A stretch of 64,000 bases of DNA from Caldisericia bacterium (GCA_017999835.1 JAGNLA010000004.1:62001-126000), one strand, 5' to 3'. Counted from the stretch's first letter, positions 9,554 through 18,791 are shown. Made by a program: numbers and translations. Notes: a model not told the origin generated them from the sequence alone.

Positions 9554-10098
9554 TGAACCACCGCGATCCTGCCAACAGGCCAGATCTTTATGAAAGCTCT
9601 TCCAATAATGGTTTTTCTCTTGATAGGACCAAAACTCCGTGAATCCAAAGATGATTGCCTGTTGTCGCCAACAACATAATATTCGTCGTCTCCAAGCTTG
9701 AGAATGAGTCTGTCTGAATCTTCTTTGAGTGTCATGGCCTGAGAATAATCTGTTTTGCCTTTGTCGTCATCCTCAACCAGAAGGTTACCATTGATATAGA
9801 ATTTTCCATCGAAATAATCAATATATTCACCAGGAAGGCCAATGACTCTTTTTACATATTCGCCTGAGTTTGTTGGTGGGTCAAAAACTATCACATCGCC
9901 ACGGCTGGGGCCATCAGTCAAGTAGGAGAGCTTATTTACAAGCATCAGATCGGAGTTCCTCAAAGTAGGGTACATTGAGGACATGTCAACAATGTAGGGT
10001 GAGATTATGAATGTACGAACTAAAAAAACAGTTGCCAGAAAAAAAACAAGGAGGAAACCGATTTTGATCAGTTCCCTCCTTGAGTTGCTCGGATTCAT
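9550..10098 (-). CDS. lepB: Signal peptidase I, copy 1
   Basis: The 182-residue type I signal peptidase (S26) removes signal peptides from exported proteins on the outer face of the membrane. One N-terminal membrane helix (about 11-32) precedes the catalytic Ser41 in MSSMYPTL and the general base Lys83 in YVKRVIGLPGEY. Box E reads YYVVGDNRQSSLDSRSFGPI. The start codon overlaps the rplS stop as TAATG, and the stop overlaps the putative ATA start of rnhB. A second copy lies at 10577-11125 with the same Ser41/Lys83 spacing. Confidence 0.95.
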   Translation of the reverse strand: MNPSNSRRELIKIGFLLVFFLATVFLVRTFIISPYIVDMSSMYPTLRNSDLMLVNKLSYLTDGPSRGDVIVFDPPTNSGEYVKRVIGLPGEYIDYFDGKFYINGNLLVEDDDKGKTDYSQAMTLKEDSDRLILKLGDDEYYVVGDNRQSSLDSRSFGPIKRKTIIGRAFIKIWPVGRIAVVQ

Positions 10099-10463
10099 TA
10101 TTTGGCTTTTGCTTTGGCAACGATTCTGTCTTTAAGTCTTGTGGCTTTACCAATTCTGTCACGAAGGAAGTAGAGTTTTGCTCTTCTGACCTTACCGTGT
10201 CTTACGACTTCGATCTTTTCGATCATTGGCGACTGGAGTGGAAAAACCTTTTCAATTCCGATACCACCAGTAATTTTTCTGACTGTGAAAGACTCAGCAA
10301 CTCCGCCATTTTTTCTGGCAATGACTGTTCCTTCGTAAACCTGAGTTCTGGTCTTATTGCCTTCTTTGACGTTGATATAAACCTTAACAGTGTCGCCGAT
10401 TTCGAATGATTTCGGGTCTTTCTTTATCTGATCGCTAACTATTTCTCTAAGCAACTGCTGCAT
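10098..10463 (-). CDS. rplS: 50S ribosomal protein L19
   Basis: This 121-residue protein matches bL19 along its whole length ([53 protein letters not shown], then [16 protein letters not shown]). It sits at the 30S-50S interface. The gene follows trmD in many bacteria; here an RNA methyltransferase and a signal peptidase separate the two. The 113-bp gap upstream (10464-10576) holds a ribosome-binding site (AGGAG at 10468-10472, minus strand) and could hold a promoter, though none is clear. Confidence 0.97.
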   Translation of the reverse strand: MQQLLREIVSDQIKKDPKSFEIGDTVKVYINVKEGNKTRTQVYEGTVIARKNGGVAESFTVRKITGGIGIEKVFPLQSPMIEKIEVVRHGKVRRAKLYFLRDRIGKATRLKDRIVAKAKAK

Positions 10464-10576
10464 TTTATTTCTCCTAACAAATACAATTCTACCAGAAAGA
10501 AGAGGTTACCAGCCCTTAGGGTGTCATTCAAGAAAAAAATGGTGATGATGATTGTTGATAGCAAGAAAGAGAGTTT

Positions 10577-11125
10577 TTATTTGAGGACGTGGATTGACTT
10601 TGGTGGCCAGAACGTCAGAAATGCTTTACCCACAAACTGATCAAATTTGATTGGGCCAAAAGTTCTCGAGTCAAGCGAGCTTGGTCGATTGTCGCCCATG
10701 ACGTAGTATTCGCTGTCGGCAAGTTTCCTTGCTCCTTCAACATCCTTTTGGGTTGGCTCGAAAGCCTGACCATAGTTGGTATCAGGATGGACATCTTCTT
10801 CTTCGAACTTTTGATCGTTTACATAAACTGAGCCATTCTTGTACTCAATCCATTCGCCTGGCAGGCCAATGATCCTTTTGACCAGGTCATCTCCACCATT
10901 CTCGGGTGTGAAAACAATTATGTCTCCACGCTCTGGTTTTGCTGTCAGATAGGCAAGTTTGTCCACAAGAATGAGATCGTCTTGGACGAGTGTCGGATAC
11001 ATTGAACTCATCATGACTTTTCTGGGTTCCATGACAAAATATCTGATACCGAAAGCAAAAACAGCAATGATGACCAGGCTAACGACCCAGTCAAGCAAAT
11101 TCATCCAAAAACTTTTGTTATTCAT
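10577..11125 (-). CDS. lepB: Signal peptidase I, copy 2
   Basis: This 182-residue S26 signal peptidase has one membrane helix (about 11-32), Ser41 in MMSSMYPTL, Lys83 in LVKRIIGLPGEW and YYVMGDNRPSSLDSRTFGPI. It has exactly the length and catalytic spacing of copy 1 but has diverged, so the duplication is not recent. It lies between the RNA methyltransferase gene and rplS. Two active-looking copies fit the heavy exported-protein load of this window. Different substrate preferences are possible but cannot be read from the sequence. Confidence 0.95.
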   Translation of the reverse strand: MNNKSFWMNLLDWVVSLVIIAVFAFGIRYFVMEPRKVMMSSMYPTLVQDDLILVDKLAYLTAKPERGDIIVFTPENGGDDLVKRIIGLPGEWIEYKNGSVYVNDQKFEEEDVHPDTNYGQAFEPTQKDVEGARKLADSEYYVMGDNRPSSLDSRTFGPIKFDQFVGKAFLTFWPPKSIHVLK

Positions 11126-11161
11126 TCTTTTTACCCATCCAAAAATCTTTATTTAATCATG

Positions 11162-11704
11162 CTATCTTCCCAGTAATCTGTCAAGGATGATAGCTCCGGC
11201 AGCCCTAACCGACAGGTGATTGAACTCGGTCGGACCGTTGATTGGTTCCAAGAGATAATCGCACATTTCAAAAACTTCAGGCGCAAGCCCCCAACCTGTG
11301 CCAAGAATAATCATGGTTGGTTTTTCAATAATCTTTTTGCATTGTTCAAAAGTAATTCTATCATCACCTGATTTTGCCGATGTAGCCATCAATATGGGTT
11401 TCACTCCTGCCCTCTTTGTCATATGCTCGATGGCAAGCTCAAGAGTGGCAAGTGTCTCAGTGTTTTCAAGAGCTTCTGACCTACAGGCATTATACGCTCT
11501 TCCTCCACCAACATTCCAGTAACCGAGTATCCTTTCGGCAACACCCCTCTGGAGCGGTGACGGGTGAACAAGATAAAGCCTGTCTATGCCATAGGTTCTG
11601 CCTGATCTTGAAAGGTCGTGAATGTCAAAAGTCGTGATGGAGCTTGATTGGAGCGTTCCATGCTTGTCAACTATCGGGTAATGCACAAGTGCTATAGAAA
11701 TCAT
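11162..11704 (-). CDS. SPOUT-type RNA methyltransferase (RNA_Me_trans family)
   Basis: The 180-residue protein matches the small SAM-dependent RNA methyltransferase family that sits beside trmD in Aquificae, Thermotogae and many Deltaproteobacteria. Features include the start ISIALVHYPIVDKHGTLQSS, then TFDIHDLSRSGRTYGIDRLY and the cofactor-loop-like LGTGWGLAPEVFE...EPINGPTEFNHLSVRAA. The RNA target is unknown. Its ATG overlaps the trmD stop as ATGA, so the two are coupled. Confidence 0.88.
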   Translation of the reverse strand: MISIALVHYPIVDKHGTLQSSSITTFDIHDLSRSGRTYGIDRLYLVHPSPLQRGVAERILGYWNVGGGRAYNACRSEALENTETLATLELAIEHMTKRAGVKPILMATSAKSGDDRITFEQCKKIIEKPTMIILGTGWGLAPEVFEMCDYLLEPINGPTEFNHLSVRAAGAIILDRLLGR

Positions 11705-12450
11705 TTAAGTTTTCTCACTGTTTCAGAAATTTCAGAAAAGATTTTTTCAAGTATTTGTCTATCAGTATCGTCCAACGTTGCGTCTTTGAGCAGATCTGGG
11801 CGAATGGCCAATGTTCTTCGAAGCGACTGTTCTCTGCGCCAGTTTGAAATGTCATTGTGATTTCCGCATCGGAGAACATTCGGTACATTTCCGGTTTTAT
11901 GTTCGGCTGGTCTGGTATATTGAGGGTATTCAAGTAGACCTGACTGAAACGATTCGTCCTGCGAAGATTCATTATGTCCAAGCACCGACGGGATGAGTCT
12001 GACAGCTGCATCGGCCATGGCTAGGGCGGCAATCTCACCACCGGTCATGACAAAATCGCCAAGTGAGAGCCAATCGGTACACTGCTGGGCAACTCGTTCG
12101 TCCACTCCTTCATAATGCCCACAAAGAAAAACAAGGGCAGGGGCAGAAGAGAGGTCTTTGGCAATCGACTGGTTGAAGGTTTTTCCGGCAGGAGTCATTA
12201 AGATTATCCTGGAATCTTGCGGGAGATTCAGGCTCTCAATCATGTCAGTGAATGGCTCAACCTTCATTAACATGCCAAAACCGCCACCGTACGGATTGTC
12301 GTCCGTACTATGGTGGCGGTCTTTTGTGTACTTTCTTAGGTTTACAGCCTCAACTTCAATCAATCCGGCAGATTTTGCCCTGCCCATGATTGATGCGTTT
12401 GAAGCACTCTCAATGAAGTCAGGAAAGGTGGACGCAAAAATCAGCCTCAT
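11701..12450 (-). CDS. trmD: tRNA (guanine-N1)-methyltransferase TrmD
   Basis: TrmD makes m1G37 in tRNAs, which prevents +1 frameshifting. The 249-residue protein has the full signature: HHSTDDNPYGGGFGMLMK, the knot MTPAGKTFNQ, CGHYEGVDERV, SLGDFVMTGGEIAA and HNESSQDESFQSGLLEYPQY. The C-terminal domain is complete. It overlaps ylqD upstream and the RNA methyltransferase downstream as ATGA. rimM, the usual immediate neighbour, is absent here. Confidence 0.97.
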   Translation of the reverse strand: MRLIFASTFPDFIESASNASIMGRAKSAGLIEVEAVNLRKYTKDRHHSTDDNPYGGGFGMLMKVEPFTDMIESLNLPQDSRIILMTPAGKTFNQSIAKDLSSAPALVFLCGHYEGVDERVAQQCTDWLSLGDFVMTGGEIAALAMADAAVRLIPSVLGHNESSQDESFQSGLLEYPQYTRPAEHKTGNVPNVLRCGNHNDISNWRREQSLRRTLAIRPDLLKDATLDDTDRQILEKIFSEISETVRKLK

Positions 12451-12851
12451 CCTTCGTTGATGCTCTGAATGACTCCATCTTTGATTACGATTTCAGCCTT
12501 GCCGAGTTTTTCTTCAAGGTTGTCCCCGACTTTAAGGTCGATGAAACTGTCAAGGGTTCCCTGTGTGAAGACGGTTCCGGGTTGCATGGCTTCCATCTCT
12601 TTCATGCGTTCGTCGAGTTCCTTGACCGTGCTTTCTCTGGTTGCTTTTTCACGTTCAAGCTGCTCGCGAACCTGCATGACATAGTTGTAGTCCATGTTGT
12701 TAACTTTGAGGAGGAACTGTTGCTCGGTGGTTTTGATTTTCTCCAGCTCAACGTTTACTTCGTTTTGAAGTCCCTTGATCTGGGCTGCATACCTTTTTTT
12801 AAAGTCGTCTGTAACTACGACTTTGAGCAAAACTTTTCTCGCAATTTGCAC
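12447..12851 (-). CDS. ylqD: YlqD-like coiled-coil protein
   Basis: The 134-residue protein has a short beta-like start (RKVLLKVVVTDDFKKR), a long charged helix (about 20-85, heptad-like, QVREQLEREKATRESTVKEL) and a C-terminal beta unit (DLKVGDNLEEKLGKAEIVIKD). This layout and its position after the KH gene match the Bacillus YlqD family, whose function is unknown. It starts with GTG directly after the khpA stop (TAAGTG). It occupies the slot between khpA and trmD where rimM is normally found. Confidence 0.75.
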   Translation of the reverse strand: MQIARKVLLKVVVTDDFKKRYAAQIKGLQNEVNVELEKIKTTEQQFLLKVNNMDYNYVMQVREQLEREKATRESTVKELDERMKEMEAMQPGTVFTQGTLDSFIDLKVGDNLEEKLGKAEIVIKDGVIQSINEG

Positions 12852-13091
12852 TTATTTTGCCTCGATGACGTTGACTTCGGCTTTCTTTCCGTGCTTGTTG
12901 CTGACTGCTCTGATGAGAACGCGAAGAGCGTTGATTGTTCTTCCCTGCTTACCGATGACCTTGCCGAGATCTGTTGGGTCTACCTTGATCTCGTACGTGA
13001 GATTCTGCTCACCAACAAGTTCGTTGATTGAGACCATATCGGTTTTGTCCACAAGCTGCTTGACGATGTACATAAGTGTGTCTTTGAACAT
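12852..13091 (-). CDS. khpA: KH-domain RNA-binding protein KhpA
   Basis: The 79-residue single KH domain contains the nucleic-acid-binding GKVIGKQGRTINALRVLIRA loop in type II topology. Its place between rpsP and trmD is the standard one for KhpA (YlqC), which binds RNA and in some bacteria pairs with KhpB. An AGGAGGATTA ribosome-binding site lies just upstream. Confidence 0.94.
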   Translation of the reverse strand: MFKDTLMYIVKQLVDKTDMVSINELVGEQNLTYEIKVDPTDLGKVIGKQGRTINALRVLIRAVSNKHGKKAEVNVIEAK

Positions 13092-13107
13092 AGGTTAATC
13101 CTCCTTA

Positions 13108-13404
13108 TTAGGACTGTGATGGTGTTTGAGCTGGTTCCTGTTTCTTCGACTCCTGGAACTTTTTCCAGGTGCCAGTTTTGACAAGCAGAGACTTTACGCT
13201 CTCGGTGTACTGTGCGCCCACGCCGAGCCAGTAAAGAACACGGTCTTCCTTGTAGTTATCAATCTTGTTGTCTGCAACAAAATCGATATGCCCAAGGAGT
13301 TCAATGTAATCACTGTTGGTGGGTTTCCTCGAGTGTACAACGACTAGCCTGAAACTGGGCTGATGAACTTTTCCATAGCGAGCGAGTTTAAGTTTGGCGG
13401 CCAA
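13108..13404 (-). CDS. rpsP: 30S ribosomal protein S16
   Basis: The bS16 core is clear: AAKLKLARYGKVHQPSFRLV, VVHSRKPTNSDYIELLGHID and DRVLYWLGVGAQYTESV, with a Gln/Pro/Ser-rich tail. A TTG at 13440 is possible, but it would add twelve residues absent from the family. TTG at 13404 is preceded by an AGGGG ribosome-binding site at 13415-13419 and gives the typical N-terminus M-A-A-K-L-K-L-A-R. First gene of the operon that runs to yraN. Confidence 0.95.
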   Translation of the reverse strand: MAAKLKLARYGKVHQPSFRLVVVHSRKPTNSDYIELLGHIDFVADNKIDNYKEDRVLYWLGVGAQYTESVKSLLVKTGTWKKFQESKKQEPAQTPSQS

Positions 13405-13442
13405 AATGAAACCCCTTTCTTTAATTTGCTTACGAAGCAACT

Positions 13443-13470
13443 ATATTAATTGCCAAGACAGGTCTGTCAA
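13443..13470 (-). promoter_or_regulatory. Strong sigma70-type promoter of the rpsP operon, with overlapping dyad
   Basis: Minus strand: TTGACA (13465-13470), 16-bp spacer, TAATAT (13443-13448). The predicted transcript start near 13436 leaves a leader of about 30 bases that holds the ribosome-binding site. The inverted repeat GACAG-GT-CTGTC (13457-13468) covers part of the -35 box and spacer and could be an operator. No binding protein is suggested. Confidence 0.65.
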
Positions 13471-13563
13471 GATGAAGTTGTGAAAAAAATCAAAACAGAT
13501 TCTAAAGTACAGGCTGTTGAAGTGTTTGACAACAAATCCACAATAGAGGGCGGAGGTTCTTGA

Positions 13564-15182
13564 ATGGAGAACGATGATCTCAAGATTGAGCAGACTGATA
13601 TGCTATACACACATGAGCAGGAAACGCATACTGAAGAAGAAAAAAACCTGGTAAAAACAAAAATCTTGTAACCGCGCTCATTATTGGTGGCGTTGCTTTG
13701 GGTTTGATTTCTTTGATGATTGTCATGCTGCTTGTCACAGGGTGGTTCAAGCGTGACACCGGCGACAGTTCCGCTTTTGACTACGCACCGGTAAAAAACA
13801 CTTCCATAGCAACATTCGACCTTGGCATGAACATGGGGGATCTCATCGACACCATAGCCAACGTTGCGGGGCAGGGCAATTCAGAAAACAGCATGATGGC
13901 TAAGTCAGTTCTTGAAAACATTCCTGACCTCAGCTTTCTCGATGTTAAGGGGTTCGCCCTTCTCGACCAGAAAAATAGTTCGGATTTTATCGTCGGCTTG
14001 AGGTATTCTGGCAGATCCGATCCAAAACAATCACTTGACCAAATGCTTTCAAAAATATCAGCCATTGGCATTGAATATCAAGAGGATGATGCTGGTTTTA
14101 TAAACATTGGCGAAGGAAATGATTCAACGAGCACGCTCTATCTCGACGATAACCATCTGCTGATTGCGCAAAATAGACAGTTTCTCGAGGAATGCCTTCA
14201 GACCAAACACAACCAGTCACAGTCTATCAGGAGTCATTCAAAATGGTCAAAGATTGAAGGCATGGTCAGTGGAAAACCAATCAGCTACTGCGGCATTTTT
14301 GACCTTAACGGCAAAGAAGCCGTGGTCGTTGGTGTTGTACAGAACCTCTCAAATGAAGTCAATTTCAAGGTTTCATGGCTTGATGGTGTTGACCAGGTCA
14401 ATGAGCTTGTCGGTGACGAGATACCTTTTGATCTCAACCTGGCAGACCTGTTCAAGTGGCAGAAAAACCTTAGTGCAGCAATTTCATCAACTCCAGATGG
14501 TACGGTCAGGTTTGCATTGCCATTTGCCGTAACCAGCATCATGTCCCCAAAGTTCGAAGAAGGGGAAACTTCAGGTTTCATTAACATCGAAGATCTCAGC
14601 GGTAGTCAGAACTACGGCATCCGAATTAAAGCCGACAAAGAAAAACTCGGATCTTTTGTTGAGTCGTTTTTAAACAGTCAGGGCAAGATTACCCCAGAAA
14701 ATGATGGAATAATGCGCGTCGAACCAGTTTCAACGATTTCCATCCCTTCGATGGCAGAAAAACCCGAAACAAATACGAATATCAGTGCCATCAACCCAAA
14801 TTTAAAAGAATCTCCTTTAATAACCGACAGAAACCTGATGAGCAAACCACTCTCGGGAGAATATTTCTATAAGTTGGATGGAGACACACTTTTTGTTGGT
14901 AACAACAAGGAAAACCTCGTCTGGAAACCAGGCAGGGATGAAAGTGTTACAGGATCGATTCTTTCGCTGGTTATCGATGGAAAGGCCATTATTAAAAATC
15001 TTTCCGGTTTATTATCGCTTTATGCCGACTCACTCCCAAACGCAACAGGCATTACAAATGAGAAACTCTTTGAAATCCTTGATAAGATGGATTTCAAATT
15101 CAACATTGATTTGTTAACATCCGACAAAGACCTGTCATGCTCAATTTCTATCAAATACAATTTGGAAAACGCTTTGAAGTGA
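13564..15182 (+). CDS. Membrane-anchored exported protein of unknown function, read through a -1 frame change
   Basis: Translation from ATG 13564 (GGAGG at 13552-13556, good spacing) gives an acidic, hydrophilic start ending ...HTEEEKN and then stops at 13669-13671. The -1 frame carries on from the A7 run at 13640-13646 as KKPGKNKNLVTALIIGGVAL, a charged tail running straight into a membrane helix (LGLISLMIVMLLVTGWF). A 480-residue extracytoplasmic part follows. Joined at the run, the product is about 539 residues with type II topology. The exported part (SLDQMLSKISAIGIEYQEDD..., later YLDDNHLLIAQNRQFLEECL) recalls DUF3352-like proteins, a weak call. The break may be an assembly error in the homopolymer, a programmed frameshift or a real mutation. 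The later frame alone would have to start inside the membrane helix at TTG 13698. Confidence 0.7.
13641..13647 (+). promoter_or_regulatory. A AAA AAC slippery heptamer at the frame change
   Basis: In the zero frame the codons GAA AAA AAC contain the heptamer A AAA AAC, a classic X XXY YYZ site for -1 slippage, exactly where the downstream frame must be entered. No convincing stimulatory pseudoknot was identified by eye. The run of seven A residues is equally a hot spot for sequencing error. Confidence 0.4.
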
Positions 15183-15194
15183 TTGTTAACAAAT

Positions 15195-15223
15195 TTGACT
15201 CTTTGAAGGGTTTTGGTTAATAT
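15195..15223 (+). promoter_or_regulatory. Sigma70-type promoter before the PQQ-like propeller gene
   Basis: TTGACT (15195-15200), 17-bp spacer, TAATAT (15218-15223). The predicted transcript start near 15230 leaves only about five bases before ATG 15235, with no ribosome-binding site. Confidence 0.55.
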
Positions 15224-15234
15224 TAATTGAAGTT

Positions 15235-17349
15235 ATGAGAAAAATTGGATTGTTCTTGAGCATACTATCCATGCTTGGGCTGTTGTTGACTCCATTTAGT
15301 GAGTCAGTGGCTGACGTTCAGGCATGGCGAATGTATGGGGGCAATTCAAGACACACCTTCTCAACCAGCGAAGACATCAAGTTTCCCATCAAGGTAGACT
15401 GGGAGTATCGTACAGGTGGTGGTTTCTTCTCAAAATCCGGAGCAACATCTCACAGGGGCATGTACCTGATTCCTCTTGCCGGTGGCGAGCTCCATGCCAT
15501 CAACGAAACAACTGGTAAAGAAGTCTGGAAACTTATTCTTCCAAACGACAGACTCATCTCTGCTCCGGTTGCAGCAAACGACTACGTCGTCATCACCACT
15601 CAATCTGGCAAGATACACGTTTTGCTGACCTCAACAGGCACGATACAGTGGACATTTGACGTCGGCGACACAATCTCCAATCCTCCAATGGTCATCGGAG
15701 GTCTCGTATACACGGTTGCCGACAACGGTGTCGTTGTTAAGCTCACTCTTAAGGGTCTTCACCTGCTCAGTTCCTACGATTTCCATTCTTCGATAACCAC
15801 TCAGCCGATCCTCGTTGAAAAAGGTGTTTGCGCTGCCACAAAGAACGGTTTTATAACAATGCTTGACAAGAACCTCGTACTTTCGTGGTCTATTAAAGCC
15901 GAAGGCGACGTTTCAGGAACCATTTGCCAGGTCAGAAACTACGTAGTCTTGATCAACAAACGCGGAATGGTGTTCTGTTACGATGGCAATACTGGAAAAC
16001 AATCGTGGCAACTCAACATTGGCAATGATTGTCCTGCCGGTCTTGTTTCCGATGGTTACCAGGTTTTCTCCTCTTCGACACGCGGAACACTCTTTGCCTT
16101 GGATGGTCTCAACGGTAACTCCAATTGGACTTACAAAATCGATGGCGACATTGTTAGCAGGCCGGTCGTGTCATCAGGAAAAATCTATATTAGCACCATC
16201 AACAAACAAATCTTCTGCCTTGCAACTTCCGATGGCAGCCTTCTCTGGAGTGCTCGTACTGATCAACCCATATCCAGCGGACTTGCCGCTTCAGACAAAA
16301 CACTTCTGGCTCTTCCTCGGGTAGGCAAGGGTTATTGCCTATCACTGAGCAAAGGCGAATTAAACTGGACATACGGCACAGGTGGCGCAGGAAGAATCCC
16401 TCCTGTCGTCGATAATAACAATGTTTGCGCAACTTTCACCGATGGCACTGTCTCGCTCATTGATTCAGAGCAAGGCAAGGCACTCTGGGAGAGAAAACTT
16501 GATGCCGAAATCAGTGCTTCTCCTGCAATGTCAGGTGACTACATCATCGCCGGGACAAACGAGGAAGCTATTTTCTGCATTGAAAACTCCTCAGGAAAAA
16601 CACTTTGGAAATCATACATTCCTTATTATATCAATTCGCCCCCTACCATCTCAGGTAAATTCGTATTTCTTGGTACGTGGGGTGGAGAAATTGTTTGTCT
16701 TGAGACCACCTCAGGGATCAAACGATGGGCTCAACCTACAAATGCCGAGATAAAAACATCACCATCAGTTTCAATCAACTGTGTTTATGTTGGTTCATGG
16801 GACAGCAACGTCTACTCATATGACTATTTGACTGGCACTCTCCAGTGGAAAATGCCGACCTCCTACAACATTAACCAATGCATCAGCCTGGGCTCAGAAC
16901 AAGGATACATTCCGACAAAGAATCAGGTAGTGTGCATAAGACTCAGGGGTGGAGCGCCTCTGTGGACTGCAGCCCTTGATTCGCAAATTGTTGGCGAATT
17001 AGCGATCAACGAAGACAGCATTTTTGCATTGACAAACGACGGCTATCTCTACCGCCTCAACGGTAAAGGCGCAAAAATATGGGCCAGAAAAGTAGACGTT
17101 CCACACTCCTCAAGAAGCATCTCGGTCATTGGTGATTATGTCTGCCTGACCACCGGCCCAATAATCAAATTCTATGATGTTTCAACAGGCAAGCTCAAGT
17201 GGCAATATGAATTCAGCTCAATAATTTCCCAACCGGTCTTTTCCAACGGAAAACTGTTTGTAACAACTGACATTGGTTCTCTGGTCTGTCTCTCGTACGA
17301 CAACACTTCCACTCAATCAAATCAAAACTGGGATTTAACCATTCCCTGA
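15235..17349 (+). CDS. Secreted PQQ-binding-like (BamB-type) beta-propeller protein
   Basis: The 704-residue protein has a signal peptide (MRKIGLFLSILSMLGLLL, cleavage near 25). It then consists of about 14-16 PQQ-like repeats of the form G-x-x-xALD-x-x-TG-x-x-xW, for example LFALDGLNGNSNWTYKIDG and LHAINETTGKEVWKL. The number of units suggests one or two eight-bladed propellers. No quinoprotein dehydrogenase catalytic residues or haem motif are visible, so a scaffold or binding role is more likely than an enzyme. Its own promoter lies immediately upstream. The next gene follows after 26 bp and may be co-transcribed. Confidence 0.88.
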   Translation: MRKIGLFLSILSMLGLLLTPFSESVADVQAWRMYGGNSRHTFSTSEDIKFPIKVDWEYRTGGGFFSKSGATSHRGMYLIPLAGGELHAINETTGKEVWKLILPNDRLISAPVAANDYVVITTQSGKIHVLLTSTGTIQWTFDVGDTISNPPMVIGGLVYTVADNGVVVKLTLKGLHLLSSYDFHSSITTQPILVEKGVCAATKNGFITMLDKNLVLSWSIKAEGDVSGTICQVRNYVVLINKRGMVFCYDGNTGKQSWQLNIGNDCPAGLVSDGYQVFSSSTRGTLFALDGLNGNSNWTYKIDGDIVSRPVVSSGKIYISTINKQIFCLATSDGSLLWSARTDQPISSGLAASDKTLLALPRVGKGYCLSLSKGELNWTYGTGGAGRIPPVVDNNNVCATFTDGTVSLIDSEQGKALWERKLDAEISASPAMSGDYIIAGTNEEAIFCIENSSGKTLWKSYIPYYINSPPTISGKFVFLGTWGGEIVCLETTSGIKRWAQPTNAEIKTSPSVSINCVYVGSWDSNVYSYDYLTGTLQWKMPTSYNINQCISLGSEQGYIPTKNQVVCIRLRGGAPLWTAALDSQIVGELAINEDSIFALTNDGYLYRLNGKGAKIWARKVDVPHSSRSISVIGDYVCLTTGPIIKFYDVSTGKLKWQYEFSSIISQPVFSNGKLFVTTDIGSLVCLSYDNTSTQSNQNWDLTIP

Positions 17350-17375
17350 ACGTCTTTCTTTAGCATACTAAATAA

Positions 17376-18791
17376 ATGAAACGTTTATTGATTCTTTCTA
17401 TGGCCTTGTTGATGCCATTAACAAATTCATATGCTCTCATCAACAAAATGTCTTATGCTGGCTGCACATGTGTTTGTAACGGTGATGAAATGTCTCCTGT
17501 TGCTGGTAGTGGCCTGGTAATCGTTGCCGACGCTGGCAAAGGCCTGATGTTTCGCTACACGCTTAATGGGACTTTTGCCGGTTACATAGGCTCAGCCATC
17601 GAGTGCAAGCCTGCATACCCATTCAAGCCAGCCCGCATTGTCAGTGCAGGCACACAAATCCATGTCTTGAACATGGCTGGCAAAACCATTGATACAATCA
17701 GCAGCAACGGCGAACAGCTCTCAAGCATGTCACTGGTTGAAGCAGATCTTGGCAGCTCAACACCAACATCCTACGCTTTTGGTAACGACATGAACTTCAT
17801 CAGTTTTGTTGATGGCACAATTGTTTCATGCGAATACGACCTGACCGTTATAAACAAAATAATTCTTGAAGATGTCATTTCACTGTCCCACTCCAACGAT
17901 TTGCTCTATGCGATGACTTCAAAAGGGCAAATTCATATCTACAACGATGAGCTCGAAGAGCAAAAATCATTGCCAAACTTCAAGTTTCTTCCATCGTTTC
18001 TCAAAGATCCGCAAGACATTTTTGTGGACCCGCAGGATAACATCTGGATTGCCGACACCGGTAACTCTCAAGTAATCGCGCTCTGGAATGACGGCACATT
18101 CTCCACCTGGGGCCAAACAGCCAAGTCTTACGAGCTCAAAGAGATCTCCGGAGATCCAATCACAGGAAAACAAACCGCAAAGCTTTCTCCTAGAAGAGTG
18201 GCAGCCTCAGGAGGATATTTCTTCATTTCAACGGCCGACCACCAGTCTTTCTCGATACCTGTCGGGAACATGACCGCCAAACAGCAGTTTGGCCACAAAA
18301 ATGTGATCAAGCTGAGGATGAGTGGCGATAAATACAGAAAAAATATCCAACAATTATGGGATTTGCAACAGAGCCTGTATCCACAAACTTCGATACTGGT
18401 TGCCACAGATGACCAGGCAGAATCGGTTTTCATAAATGGTACAAGAGTTGATGCTGAAATTGACGACATGCTGACTGACTGCGACTACCTTTCGTGCATC
18501 CTTGGCAAAGTAGACAGCACAACAGACGAGGGAATTTCGCATTATGTAGAGCAAGGCCATGTTGTCTTTGAGCGGGAAAACCCAGCACAAGACATCATTA
18601 TAGCATGTATCGACAAATTGACTGGTGGGACAAATCCACTTCAAACTGAACCAGCCGGCAGGCTTGCCATTATGCCCGAGGATTTGAAGAACTCATTTAA
18701 ATTGCCAAAGCTTGGCCAAAGCTCTATTTACGTTGTATCCATTTACAACAACAACGGCAAATTTATGGATTTTTTCTTTGTTCGCCCGTAG
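17376..18791 (+). CDS. Secreted NHL-like beta-propeller protein
   Basis: The 471-residue protein has a signal peptide (MKRLLILSMALLMPLTNSYA). Repeat units such as GLVIVADAGKGLMFRYTLNG and the blade DIFVDPQDNIWIADTGNSQV are typical of NHL propellers. The last 150 residues (LAIMPEDLKNSFKLPKLGQS...) are a separate unrecognised region. No ribosome-binding site is visible before ATG 17376; CATACT ends six bases before it and could be a -10 box, but there is no -35 match. It is 26 bp downstream of the previous propeller gene and is probably in the same unit. Function unknown. Confidence 0.8.
   Translation: MKRLLILSMALLMPLTNSYALINKMSYAGCTCVCNGDEMSPVAGSGLVIVADAGKGLMFRYTLNGTFAGYIGSAIECKPAYPFKPARIVSAGTQIHVLNMAGKTIDTISSNGEQLSSMSLVEADLGSSTPTSYAFGNDMNFISFVDGTIVSCEYDLTVINKIILEDVISLSHSNDLLYAMTSKGQIHIYNDELEEQKSLPNFKFLPSFLKDPQDIFVDPQDNIWIADTGNSQVIALWNDGTFSTWGQTAKSYELKEISGDPITGKQTAKLSPRRVAASGGYFFISTADHQSFSIPVGNMTAKQQFGHKNVIKLRMSGDKYRKNIQQLWDLQQSLYPQTSILVATDDQAESVFINGTRVDAEIDDMLTDCDYLSCILGKVDSTTDEGISHYVEQGHVVFERENPAQDIIIACIDKLTGGTNPLQTEPAGRLAIMPEDLKNSFKLPKLGQSSIYVVSIYNNNGKFMDFFFVRP

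Noticed and set aside
13450-13563. 37-codon plus-strand frame ending directly before ATG 13564
   Set aside because: It overlaps the strong rpsP promoter on the other strand, has only TTG/GTG starts without a ribosome-binding site, and matches nothing recognised.
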